Assembly: GCA_947497485.1 (NCBI GenBank)
Contig: CANMHB010000009.1
Span: 62,001 to 126,000, forward strand
From: Flavobacteriales bacterium
GTDB lineage: Bacteria; Bacteroidota; Bacteroidia; Flavobacteriales_D; Crocinitomicaceae
Direction of reading: 5' to 3'
DNA: 64,000 bases
Shown: in pieces, positions 17,314 to 27,000 of the stretch
Layout: the number at the start of each line of letters is the position of its first letter
Position numbering within the stretch: the stretch's first letter is position 1
The notes under the pieces: generated by a model
Told to the model about the DNA's origin: nothing
Database searches by the model: none
The model's input: only the letters and a program-made list of their open reading frames with translations
Translations under genes and position numbers: made by a program

Positions 17314-17541
17314 AATAATGGTAGTAACTCCCATTATGTCAACAGCAACAATCTCATTCAAGAAAAATTTATGTGGAAACGAGGTTTTGGAGTGTTTGGG
17401 GTTTCGCATTCTGCGGTTGATAATGTTTGTTAATACATCCGCAATCAAAAACAACATCATAAAAAACGCATATTCGAAAACGAATACATCAAATTAATGG
17501 AATTACTTGGGTTTGATGATGTGAAATTGGATGATGAATAA
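17314..17541 (+). pseudogene. C-terminal remnant of REP-associated (IS200/IS605-like) tyrosine transposase
   Basis: In frame 1 the segment reads SNSHYVNSNNLIQEKF, MWKRGFGVFGVSHSAVDNVC, a TAA stop at 17431-17433, then YIRNQKQHHKKRIFENEY and IKLMELLGFDDVKLDDE, ending at a stop at 17541. This pattern (W-x-x-G-[FY]-G-x-F-S/G-V-S, YI-x-NQ-x-x-HHKK-x-F-x-x-EY) is the C-terminal part of Y1 transposases of the REP-associated type in Bacteroidota. The catalytic N-terminal part (HUH motif) is missing, replaced upstream by the KilA-N gene, and the remainder carries a nonsense codon. It is clearly dead. The region 17237-17758 holds nothing else except the repeats listed. Confidence 0.78.
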
Positions 17542-17557
17542 ATGGTTGAAACCATTT
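17540..17557. repeat. Small hairpin directly after transposase remnant
   Basis: AATGGTT and AACCATT separated by two bases, with one more A-T pair outside, form an 8-bp stem immediately after the remnant's stop codon. Confidence 0.6.
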
Positions 17558-17558
17558 T

Positions 17559-17580
17559 GAAATCCCATTATCCATCCCAT
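17559..17580. repeat. REP-like element, right copy
   Basis: GAAATCCC, six variable bases (ATTATC), then CATCCCAT: the same arrangement and spacing as at 16358-16379, in direct orientation, about 1.2 kb apart. The two copies bracket the KilA-N gene and the transposase remnant. Confidence 0.65.
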
Positions 17581-17611
17581 AGGGTTGGGTTTAAAACCAA
17601 CCCTATGGGAT
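17574..17611. repeat. REP hairpin with perfect 15-bp stem
   Basis: ATCCCATAGGGTTGG (17574-17588) and CCAACCCTATGGGAT (17597-17611) are perfectly complementary across an 8-base loop. A nested alternative, ATGGG/CCCAT at 17605-17620, overlaps the right arm. Stable imperfect-palindrome clusters next to a RAYT gene are the hallmark of REP units. Further partial motifs (AAACCC near 17613, GGGTTT near 17674) follow. Confidence 0.85.
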
Positions 17612-17758
17612 AAAACCCATGGTTGACCAGCGGTTTGTTGCACGGTTATCGTTCCATTTCCCATTGAGTTTTAGGGTTTATGTGTAAAAGATATCAATTT
17701 CATTATGAATTTGATTTAATTAATTTATCTGAAATCAAATTATTTCTCCAATGTTAAC

Positions 17759-18976
17759 CTAGTTTTTCCAAAGAAGACTCCCATCTCCAAAACTCAAAAA
17801 ACGGTAATTATTTTCCAAGGCATGCGAATAAATTCGTTTCCAGTCTTGACCGACAAAGGCATAAATTAATAATAAAAGTGTTGATTCAGGTTGATGAAAA
17901 TTGGTGAGGATGCCATCCACTGTTCGAATTTGATATCCTGGAGCGATTAATAATTGAGTGGGGATAATCAGTTGCTTCATATTATTCGAGACCATCCAAT
18001 TTTTCATCGCCACTAACGCTTGTTCAGCCGAAATATCTTGAGGTAAATCATAAGCATCCCATTGGGTAATTTTAAGTTCTCCCAAGGAAATTCCAGGATT
18101 TTTCAATGCCTTAACTCCCATCCAATAAAGTGATTCTAACGTGCGAAGCGAGGTCGTTCCTACACAAACTTTCGTTTCTTTATGGTTCAAAAAAGTTTGA
18201 ATAAAATCGATCGAAACATCTAAATACTCAGCGTGCATCTCGTGTTCGCCAATCGTTTCACTTTTCACAGGCATAAAAGTTCCTGCACCAACATGCAAGG
18301 TTACAAAATGCGTTTGAATGTTATTTCGATCAAGTCGACTCAATAGTTCATCTGTAAAATGCAAGCCTGCTGTGGGAGCTGCTACGGAACCATCTTGCTG
18401 CGCATAAACGGTTTGATATCCTGTTGCATCTTGCTGATTTGCTTCGCGTTTGATGTATGGAGGAAGTGGTATTTTTCCGAAAACATGAAGGATTTCAGCA
18501 AAAGAAACTTCGTTATCGTTCCAATCAAATTGCACTATTGCAGGATTTTGTGTTGAATCAATTTTTCGAACCTTCAGTTCAATTTCTTCATGAATAAGCG
18601 TTAATGTTGCATCCTTCCATTTTTTTGCTCCGCCAATTAAGCATTTCCAGTAAACTCTGCCTTTTTGAGACATCGCACTAACGATATCCGCATAACGATT
18701 ATCTGGTTCCAAGCAGAAAACTTCAATTTTAGAACCCGTTTCTTTTACAAAATGCAAGCGTGCTTCAACAACTTTTGTATTATTAGCTATCAGAAGCGTA
18801 TTTTTCGGCAGATGCTCATTTAATTGATAATAATGATAATCTGAAATACCTCCGTTTTTGTAGATTAACAACTTACTCGAATCCCTTGGTTCAACAGGGA
18901 AATAAGCAATTTTCTCGTCGGGTAAATCGTAACGAAAATCTTCAATTGAAAGTTTTTTAATTTTATCTTTTAGCAT
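17759..18976 (-). CDS. queA: tRNA preQ1(34) S-adenosylmethionine ribosyltransferase-isomerase
   Basis: 405 residues from the ATG at 18976, where the protein begins MLKDKIKKLSIEDFRYDLP. An in-frame ATG 36 codons upstream is ignored because the family starts here. Family landmarks are FRYDLPDEKIAYFPVEPRDSSKLL, LIANNTKVVEARL, VYAQQDGSVAAPTAGLHFT, HVGAGTFMPV, VGTTSLRTLES and TNFHQPESTLLLL. QueA moves the ribosyl group of SAM onto preQ1 at the wobble base, forming epoxyqueuosine in GUN-anticodon tRNAs; a tRNA-His(GTG), a Q-modified class, is encoded about 10 kb away. Length and all motifs are normal. Confidence 0.95.
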   Translation of the reverse strand: MLKDKIKKLSIEDFRYDLPDEKIAYFPVEPRDSSKLLIYKNGGISDYHYYQLNEHLPKNTLLIANNTKVVEARLHFVKETGSKIEVFCLEPDNRYADIVSAMSQKGRVYWKCLIGGAKKWKDATLTLIHEEIELKVRKIDSTQNPAIVQFDWNDNEVSFAEILHVFGKIPLPPYIKREANQQDATGYQTVYAQQDGSVAAPTAGLHFTDELLSRLDRNNIQTHFVTLHVGAGTFMPVKSETIGEHEMHAEYLDVSIDFIQTFLNHKETKVCVGTTSLRTLESLYWMGVKALKNPGISLGELKITQWDAYDLPQDISAEQALVAMKNWMVSNNMKQLIIPTQLLIAPGYQIRTVDGILTNFHQPESTLLLLIYAFVGQDWKRIYSHALENNYRFLSFGDGSLLWKN

Positions 18977-19125
18977 AAAACCCAACAAATTTAATTCAAA
19001 AATATTCGATTGATAGACAACGTATTTTCGTATATTATGTAAGAAATGATAAAAAAAGCAGGTTCTTCTATTTTTTAGAATCAAAACATTTTAAAAACAA
19101 GATCGTAAAACAATAAAAAACAGAT

Positions 19126-20181
19126 ATGAACACAATTAATTTTAGACTACTATTAATAACTTTTCTTCTTTTAATTAATGGTTTAGTCAAAGCTCAAATT
19201 GAATTTGCACATAAGAATCATGAATTAAAATTTGATGCTTACAGCGATCTTTATTTTGGGTTAGAATCGACCGGAAAAAACAAAAATGCTGATTTTCTTT
19301 ACAATCACAAGAATAACAAAAAGGTTTCGAATAATCTTACACTTTTTTCACTTGAATATAAATCGCGGTATGTAAGAAGTAACATTAAACTGATGGCTGG
19401 AGATTACAGTAGATACAATCTTGCTCATGAACCACGATGGATGAGGGCAATAAACGAATGTTATTTAGGGTTCAAACCTTTTCAAAAAACGAATCTCTGG
19501 ATTGATGCCGGAGTATATGGCAGTTTTATAGGTTTGGAAAGCGCAATGCAATTTGACTGTCCGACTTTAAGCAGAAGTATTCTTGCCGAAAATAGTCCCT
19601 ATTATTTGAGCGGCATAAGATCCAGGTGGATTTCCAAAAATGAAAAAACTGAGATTGGCTTTCATGCTTTAAATGGCTGGCAGCGAATAAATTTTGACAC
19701 TTCATTTGCATTCCCGAATTATGGAATTGAATTTAAGTCCAAGCATTTAAAAAATGTGACTTTTGGTTATGGTCTTTTCATAGGTTCGGTTTATCCAAAA
19801 TCAGATTCAATCTGGCGACATTATCACAACCTTACCTGCGTAACAAAGTTAAAATCATGGACACTCTATACCACTTTCGACATAGGTTTTCAGCAAGAAA
19901 ACATCTTCTACAGCGGTGTTGCTAACCTACAGAAAAAATGGACGGATAAATTATCTTCAACTCTTAGATTAGAACATTATTCAGATCCGACAAGTCAGAA
20001 CATAAGTTGGTTAGGTTTCAATGATTTTCAAGTGTCGGGTATTTCGATCAACATTGATTATTACTTGAAAGAAAATATTCTTTTTCGCATAGAACCAAAG
20101 TTATATTATTCTAAAAACAAAGGTTTTGATGATGAAAAATTCAATCTATCGGCACTTTCAACCATTTGTTTTAAGATTTAA
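19126..20181 (+). CDS. BBP2-type outer-membrane beta-barrel porin
   Basis: A 351-residue protein with a signal peptide ending VKAQ (about residue 24), then alternating amphipathic strands ending in an aromatic-rich terminal strand (...LSALSTICFKI). LWIDAGVYGSFIGLESAMQF and the ILAENSPYYLSGIR block are typical of the OmpL-like 'putative beta-barrel porin 2' group in Bacteroidota. It probably forms a channel for small solutes in the outer membrane; specificity is not readable. It is divergent from queA, with about 150 bp between them, and monocistronic. Confidence 0.75.
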   Translation: MNTINFRLLLITFLLLINGLVKAQIEFAHKNHELKFDAYSDLYFGLESTGKNKNADFLYNHKNNKKVSNNLTLFSLEYKSRYVRSNIKLMAGDYSRYNLAHEPRWMRAINECYLGFKPFQKTNLWIDAGVYGSFIGLESAMQFDCPTLSRSILAENSPYYLSGIRSRWISKNEKTEIGFHALNGWQRINFDTSFAFPNYGIEFKSKHLKNVTFGYGLFIGSVYPKSDSIWRHYHNLTCVTKLKSWTLYTTFDIGFQQENIFYSGVANLQKKWTDKLSSTLRLEHYSDPTSQNISWLGFNDFQVSGISINIDYYLKENILFRIEPKLYYSKNKGFDDEKFNLSALSTICFKI

Positions 20182-20304
20182 AAAAATCAATGTAATGTAA
20201 ATTAACCACAGTTTGGTTTGTATTATTGATAATGTGCTTCAATTCAGTAATTTTATGCAACTTTATTCTTTATTTTCAAGTCTCAGAAGCTAAACGAAAT
20301 AAAA

Positions 20305-23300
20305 ATGATTCAATCCTTACTGCGATTTTTGTCCTTTTTTGCATTTGTTATAATTTCTAAATTTTCAGTTGGACAACTCTTAATTTCAAACCAAGGTGGT
20401 ACGGCTACAGCAGTCGTTACAGCTATGGTTGGAGGTGGACTCACAGTTAGTAATGCTACTATCAATTGTCCTTCTACTGCTTATGGAACATTCACGAATG
20501 GTGCATCAACCAATATAGGCATTCCTTCAGGAATTGTATTAACAACTGGAAATGTGAATGCTCTCAATGGTTCTGGCAGTACATTTTGGAGTACCGATAA
20601 TCCTGGAGGAAACTGTAACGATGCTCAACTCGGTAGTCTTGAACCCTTGGCAGATTACGATTGTTGTATTCTTGAATTTGACGTGACTCCATCATGTACA
20701 ACTTTACAGATTCGTTTTGTTTTTGGTTCGGAAGAATATCCTGAATGGGTAAGTTCTGGATACAATGATGCTTTTGGATTTTTTGTAACCGGTCCAAATC
20801 CATCCGGTGGAAATTATAATAACACAAATGTAGCAACCTTACCAAACAATACCACCATCGTAAGTATTGATAACGTAAATGCTAATGTAAATTCGGCATA
20901 TTATGTTAACAACTCTACAGGTACATCGATTGTATTGGATGCTTTTACGACCGTACTAACTCGAAATGTCACTGTAACTCCTTGTCAAACTTATCATTTT
21001 AAATTAGCTATTGCAGATGCTGGAGATGGCATTTTTGATTCGGGTGTATTTATCGACTTTTTAGATTGCCTCAATTCAGTTTCAGCAACTACATCAACAA
21101 CGCCAGCAGGTTGTGCTGGTAACGATGGAACGGCAACAGCAACTGTAACAGGCGGATATCCTCCATATACGTATTCATGGAATACTACTCCTGCACAAAT
21201 AACAGCAACAGCAACAGGATTAGCGCCTGGAACATATACAGTAACAATTGATGATGCGGGGGCATGTACAAATCCAATCACTCAAACTGTTACGGTAGCG
21301 AACGGATCCTCGTCTACTAACCCAACTTTTACTCAGGTCGCCCCAATTTGTTCTGGAGGTACTTTTACCTTGCCAACTACATCCAATAATGGAATAATCG
21401 GAACATGGTCACCAGCGATCAATAACACTACAACAACGACCTACACTTTTACACCAAACGCAGGTCAATGTGCAACAACCACAACAATAAGTGTTACAGT
21501 AAACCCAAATATCACCCCAACGTTTACTCAGGTAGCCCAAATTTGTTCAGGGGGCAGTTTCACCCTGCCAACAACTTCAACGAATAGCATAACAGGAACT
21601 TGGTCGCCGGCAATAAACAATACAGCAACGACGACTTATACTTTTACACCAACTGCTGGTCAGTGTGCAAACAATCAAACAATGTCTGTAACTGTTGGTC
21701 CGCCTTCAACACCAACATTCACGCAAGTAGGTCCTTATTGTTCCGGTGCATCAATTCCAGCTCTGCCAACCACTTCAATTGAAGGCTTTAGCGGAACATG
21801 GTCGCCTGCCATCAATAATACAGCAACTTCGACATATACATTTACCCCAACTGCAGGACAGTGTGCAAACAATCAAACAATGACGGTGACTATCAATTCA
21901 CAAATCACCCCAGTTTTTAACCAAGTTGCCCCCATTTGTTCAGGTTCTAGTTTCACATTACCGACAAGTTCGACTAATGGTATTTCTGGGACTTGGTCAC
22001 CGGCCATTAACAATACAACCACAACTACATACACTTTTACACCTGCTTCAGGGCAGTGCGCTACTCAAACTACAATGACAGTGAACGTTTCAACACCAAT
22101 AACACCAACTTTTACTCAATGGGGTCCTTATTGCCAAAATGATATCATTATCCAAGTTATTTTGCCAGAAACATCAAATGAGGGAATAACCGGAACGTGG
22201 AATCCTGCAATGGTTTCTACATCGAATGCGGGCAATATCGTTCATACTTTCACACCGAATTCAGGGCAATGCGCGAACAATCAGACAATGACAGTAGTAA
22301 TTAATCCATCGATAACACCTGTGTTTACGCAAATAGCCCCAATTTGTGTTGGTGACAATCTCACATTGCCAACGACTTCAACTAATAGTATTAGTGGAAC
22401 TTGGACTCCAGCAGTCAACAACACAACAACAACAACGTATACTTTTACACCTGATGCAGGGCAATGCGCGATAAATCAAACTATGACTATCAATGTTGGT
22501 CTTCAGGCAACCCCTACTTTTTCTTCAATTGGACCATTTTGCGAAGGAGATAGTTTTTCACTTCCTACACTTTCAAACGAAGGATTCAGTGGAACTTGGT
22601 CGCCAGCTATTAATAATACCGCTACTACCACGTATACTTATACTCCAGCAGCCGGACAATGCGCTACTGCTGCAACCTTGGGGGTTACGATCAATCCAAT
22701 TCCTACAATTTCCATAAACGAAGCACCATCTATTTGTGTTGGACAATCTTCCAACCTGACAACAACCGCTTCCCCTTCTGGCGGAACTTATTTATGGCAA
22801 CCAAATAATGAAACAACAAATCAAATTGCTGTCTCTCCTATTACCACTACAAATTATTCAGTAGTATACACCTTGAATGGGTGTCCAAGTCAACCAGCTA
22901 CAACTTTAGTTACCGTTAATCCAAATATTCCTGTTGATGCAGGACCAAATATTTCGATTTGTCAAGGAGAACAAATTACACTTTCAGCTACTGGTACACC
23001 CACAAATAGTTGGTCTGGAGGAATTTCCGATGGTATACCTTTTATTCCGACTCAAAGCACCGTTTATTATGTTACAGGAACGAGCGCAAATGGTTGTGTT
23101 ACGACAGATTCAATTGTTGTAACAGTTAACGCAAATCCAATTATCTCTGCTGGCGATCCTCAAACGGTTTGTATCGGACAACAAATTACGCTTCAAGGAA
23201 GTGGAGCTGGAACTTCCGGGAATTACACCTGGAACAACGGAGTGCTCGATGGACAGCCATTTACGGTAAATGGAACTATGATTTATACAGTTACAGGAAC

Positions 23301-23877
23301 TGATATAAATGGTTGTGTGGGAACAGCCACCGTTCAAATTACTGGGCTGTCAAATCCTATTGCGGAATTTACAGCAACGCCAACAAATGGAGAAACCCCG
23401 TTGATTGTAGATTTCAACAACATTAGTCAGAATGCAAGCGAATTTGATTGGAATTTTGGCAATGGTCAAACCGCTAGTTCAATTGGATTAATTCCTCAGC
23501 AAACAACATATTCTGTTTTAGGAGTTTATACGGTTTGGCTAATTGCTTCAAATGGAATTTGTTTCGATTCAACATCTGCAATTATTACTGCAACTTCTAA
23601 TCCATGGATTTTTGTTCCCAATGTTTTTTCACCAAACGTGGATAATGCAAATGAAACATGGATGGTTCAAACAAAAAATATGTCCACAATTGATCTGATT
23701 ATTTTGAATCGATGGGGAAATGTTATGGCTAAAATAGAAGATTTAAATGGTGGTTGGGATGGGAAAACACCCAGCGGAACAGATGCTTCGGATGGGACTT
23801 ATTTTTATAAGTATACCGCAAAAGCACTTAATGGGGAGGAATTCTCTGGTCATGGTTTTCTTACATTAGTTCGCTAG
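20305..23877 (+). CDS. Giant surface protein: choice-of-anchor L domain, seven tandem repeats, PKD and T9SS type B C-terminus
   Basis: 1190 residues. Signal peptide 1-24. A choice-of-anchor-L-like N-terminal domain follows (FGSEEYPEWVSSGYNDAFGFF near 145; the motif LFxFxSEEY is diagnostic). An SprB-type repeat lies near 265-335, and then seven tandem copies of a repeat of about 65 residues (about 340-800; core FTQVAPICSG...GTWSPAINNT...YTFTP.AGQCA). Several Ig-like modules and a PKD domain (FTATPTNGETPLIVDFNN) come next. The final 90 residues match the gliding motility-associated C-terminal domain (FSPNVDNANETWMV, LNRWGNVMAKI, DASDGTYFYKYTA). It is therefore predicted to be exported by T9SS and held at the surface, probably as an adhesin. 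The DNA-level repeats are similar but not identical. Confidence 0.88.
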   Translation: MIQSLLRFLSFFAFVIISKFSVGQLLISNQGGTATAVVTAMVGGGLTVSNATINCPSTAYGTFTNGASTNIGIPSGIVLTTGNVNALNGSGSTFWSTDNPGGNCNDAQLGSLEPLADYDCCILEFDVTPSCTTLQIRFVFGSEEYPEWVSSGYNDAFGFFVTGPNPSGGNYNNTNVATLPNNTTIVSIDNVNANVNSAYYVNNSTGTSIVLDAFTTVLTRNVTVTPCQTYHFKLAIADAGDGIFDSGVFIDFLDCLNSVSATTSTTPAGCAGNDGTATATVTGGYPPYTYSWNTTPAQITATATGLAPGTYTVTIDDAGACTNPITQTVTVANGSSSTNPTFTQVAPICSGGTFTLPTTSNNGIIGTWSPAINNTTTTTYTFTPNAGQCATTTTISVTVNPNITPTFTQVAQICSGGSFTLPTTSTNSITGTWSPAINNTATTTYTFTPTAGQCANNQTMSVTVGPPSTPTFTQVGPYCSGASIPALPTTSIEGFSGTWSPAINNTATSTYTFTPTAGQCANNQTMTVTINSQITPVFNQVAPICSGSSFTLPTSSTNGISGTWSPAINNTTTTTYTFTPASGQCATQTTMTVNVSTPITPTFTQWGPYCQNDIIIQVILPETSNEGITGTWNPAMVSTSNAGNIVHTFTPNSGQCANNQTMTVVINPSITPVFTQIAPICVGDNLTLPTTSTNSISGTWTPAVNNTTTTTYTFTPDAGQCAINQTMTINVGLQATPTFSSIGPFCEGDSFSLPTLSNEGFSGTWSPAINNTATTTYTYTPAAGQCATAATLGVTINPIPTISINEAPSICVGQSSNLTTTASPSGGTYLWQPNNETTNQIAVSPITTTNYSVVYTLNGCPSQPATTLVTVNPNIPVDAGPNISICQGEQITLSATGTPTNSWSGGISDGIPFIPTQSTVYYVTGTSANGCVTTDSIVVTVNANPIISAGDPQTVCIGQQITLQGSGAGTSGNYTWNNGVLDGQPFTVNGTMIYTVTGTDINGCVGTATVQITGLSNPIAEFTATPTNGETPLIVDFNNISQNASEFDWNFGNGQTASSIGLIPQQTTYSVLGVYTVWLIASNGICFDSTSAIITATSNPWIFVPNVFSPNVDNANETWMVQTKNMSTIDLIILNRWGNVMAKIEDLNGGWDGKTPSGTDASDGTYFYKYTAKALNGEEFSGHGFLTLVR
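21319..22706 (+). repeat. Seven tandem ~195-bp coding repeats
   Basis: Seven in-frame units of roughly 195-210 bp encode the GTWSPAINNT...TFTP.AGQCA module. Copies 2 and 3 share longer identical stretches than the others, such as the run encoding GQCANNQTM. Copy 5 is longer and diverged (PYCQNDIIIQVILPETSNEG). This suggests expansion by recombination followed by drift. Confidence 0.9.
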
Positions 23878-24038
23878 ACTAATCTAATCGTTAAAATCTC
23901 CTTTACATATTTTAGTTATTTATTTTAAGATTTGTTCGTTGATCAAAATGATATAATTCTCTGCAATTAAGGTGTAATAGAACAAGCGTGCATTGAATTC
24001 AATTTTGTAGGTATTTAATATTAACTAAATCCTTACAA

Positions 24039-27000
24039 ATGAAAAAGAGAATTACACTCGTCGCCACAAGTTTAAGTTTGTGGTTTTCAATTGGGCATGC
24101 GCAAACGTATTGCTCAAATGATCTCAATGGATTTGTGGACAGTAAAAACGTCAGCACCACAGGTTCTATTCAATTGAAAATTGGTTTTGAGGAACACGCA
24201 TCACAAACCTATAATTATTTTGGCCCAGGGAAAATTTATGGTGCAAGAATTTTTGGAAGCCACCAAGGTTTTGGTCCACTTTCAGGTGTACCATTAAAAG
24301 TAACTATTTTCAATGTGGATGTCGGGGGAAAACCAACTTCTGCAATAGCAAGTGTAAACCATACATGGTGGACATTTCCTGATAACATGAATGGATACAT
24401 GGATGTAACTTTTCCAGGAGGGGTTAATGTCAACTCCAAATTCGCTTTGGCTGTTTCGATTTTAAATACCTACCCATATGGGAATACATTTGAACTTAAA
24501 TACACTGGAAATTCAGAAGGCCTCGGACAAGATTTAGCTTCTTTGGCAGGGACTTCTACAGGTGGAAACTGGGCGAGTGCAATGACAGGTTTTGGAAAAG
24601 ACGGTGATTTTTACATTGTCCCAAACATGACTCATGCTAACAATCCCTTATTTACGACTAGTTCAAATTGTTATGCAACGAACACAGCTATTACTTTTCA
24701 AAACAATTCCCAGTTCACAAAAGATAGTATGTTTAATAAAATTGTGAGACACAACTATACTGGTTCAAACTTTCTATATACATGGGATTTTGGAGATGGA
24801 ACACCAGTGTCGCACCTAGAAAATCCTTCGCACACGTATACATCTGGAGGAGCTTATACTGTATCATTGACAACAAAAATTGAGGGTTGGGAAGGAATTT
24901 GCTCTAAAACAATTACAAAAGTGTTATCAATTGGTTTAACTTCTTCTACTTCTGGATTGACAAATGTAAATTGTTTTAATGCAACCAATGGAAGCGTCAC
25001 AGCCCTAGCTCAATTTGGAGCTAGTCCTTATTATTATAATTTGAATGGGGGTGCATGGCAATCAAGCGCAAATTTTAGTAATCTACCTGCTGGAAATTAC
25101 ACTTTAAATGTTTTGGATTCTAAAAATTGTACCTCGTCGAGTAATTTCACCATCACACAACCTGCTGGAATTTCATTCAATACGATTCAAACTACAAATT
25201 CGAGCTGTGGTCAGACAAATGGAGCATTTACATGCAATGCTAGTGGAGGTGTTACACCTTTGCAATATAAATTGAATAATGGATCGTTTGTTAGTAGTGG
25301 TACTTTTTCAAATTTGGCTGCAGGTAGCTATTTACTAACAGCAAAAGATGCCAATGGTTGTCTTTCAACGACTACCGTTATAATCAATTCTCAATCTGGA
25401 CCGATGCTAAATGTATTAAATTACACAAGTGTTAGCTGCTTTGGTGGAAGTGATGGATCTATTTCACTTGGTGCAACAGGTGGAACTGGAAACTTACAAT
25501 ATAGCATTAATAATGGCACTAATTTTCAGTCAGCAGGAAACTTTACAAGCTTATCCGCAGGAACTTACATTTGTGTCGTAAAAGACAATGCCAACTGCAA
25601 AAGTTATTCCCAAGTTGTTATTACACAAGGACCAGAATTAACAGCCACCGCAGTAACCTATCCTGTGAACTGTTTTTCTGATAACGATGGAGAGATTGAG
25701 GTTCAATCAGTGGGTGGAACAGGTTTGCATAGCTATAGTTTAAATGGTGTTAATTACCAATCTGCTTCTTCATTTAACGATCTAACTGCAGGCACTTATA
25801 CTGTTTATGTTAAAGATGTTACAAGTTGTGTAAAAACAATATCTGTTCTTGTTTCTCAACCATTATTGCTAAATTCTTCAATTGCGGTTACAAATGCAAC
25901 ATGTCATGGAGCAACTGATGGTATTCTCACAGCCTCAACAGTTGGTGGAGTTCAATCTTATACTTACAGCATCGATGGGGTTCATTTTCAATCGCAAGTG
26001 AATTTTCAAAACTTACCTTTTGGCGAATATGTTATCACTACGAAGGATAAAAATAACTGCTTAACGATTGACACTGTTCAAGTAGGAGAACCATCTGAAA
26101 TTACAGCAGTTGTAAACACAACAAATGCTACTTGTTCAAGCAATAATGGAGCAATAATGGCAGTTGCGACTGGTGGTTCAGGAAGTGGCTATGTCTATAG
26201 CATGGACGGGATAACATTTGTTTCATCTGGAGTATTTTCTGGTTTATCCGCGGGAACTAAATTTATCGTAATTAAAGATGGTAATGGTTGTAAAAATACA
26301 GTTTCAGGAGTGATTGTATCTGCAGGAGGACCTTCTATTGTTTCATCGACATCTCAAAATGTATCTTGCAACGGCGGCAATGATGGTACAATTACCATTA
26401 CAAGCGTGTCAGGTGGTACAGGAACTATATTATACAGCAAAGACGGAATAACTTTTCAAACATCTAATTCATTTACCGGGCTTACTGCCGGAATCTATAA
26501 TGTTCAAGTTAGAGATGCGAACAATTGTATTTCATACGTTAGCAAAACTATTTCCCAACCGAATGCATTTTTAATCAATACAAACGTAAGTAACGTACTT
26601 TGTCATGGAGCATCTACAGGTTCCGTAGTAGTTTCAGCATCAGGAGGTGCAGGATTTTTTGCCTACAGTATTAATGGTGGGTTTTCCTATCAATCATCTG
26701 CAACGTTTAACAATTTACCTGCAGGAAATTATAATGTTTTGATTAAAGATGCAGCTAATTGTGTGTCGACTAAAGCATTTTCAATTTCCGAATCATCTGC
26801 AATCCACTCCATAATTGGGGTATTAAATGTTACATGTCATGGAGCAAATAACGGTCAAATTTATGTTTCAGGTTCTGGAGGTGTTGCACCTTATACTTAC
26901 AGCTTAAATGGAGGGCAATTCGTTAGTCAGGGAAGTTTTCCCAATTTATCCGGAAATACCTTTTACAACGTTAACATAAAAGATGCAAATGGATGTATTG

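Noticed and set aside
17233..17460. 75-residue minus-strand frame directly before the KilA-N gene, overlapping its start
   Set aside because: It is the antisense of the transposase remnant at 17314-17541, whose plus-strand frame has clear family similarity; no family likeness in the minus frame.
20994..21281. 95-codon minus-strand frame rich in Val/Ala/Pro
   Set aside because: Shadow of the repetitive Thr/Ala codons of the giant surface protein on the other strand.
21319..22706. Regularly spaced DNA repeats that might suggest CRISPR
   Set aside because: Period is about 195 bp, units are in-frame protein repeats with diverged copies, and there are no short identical repeats or cas genes.
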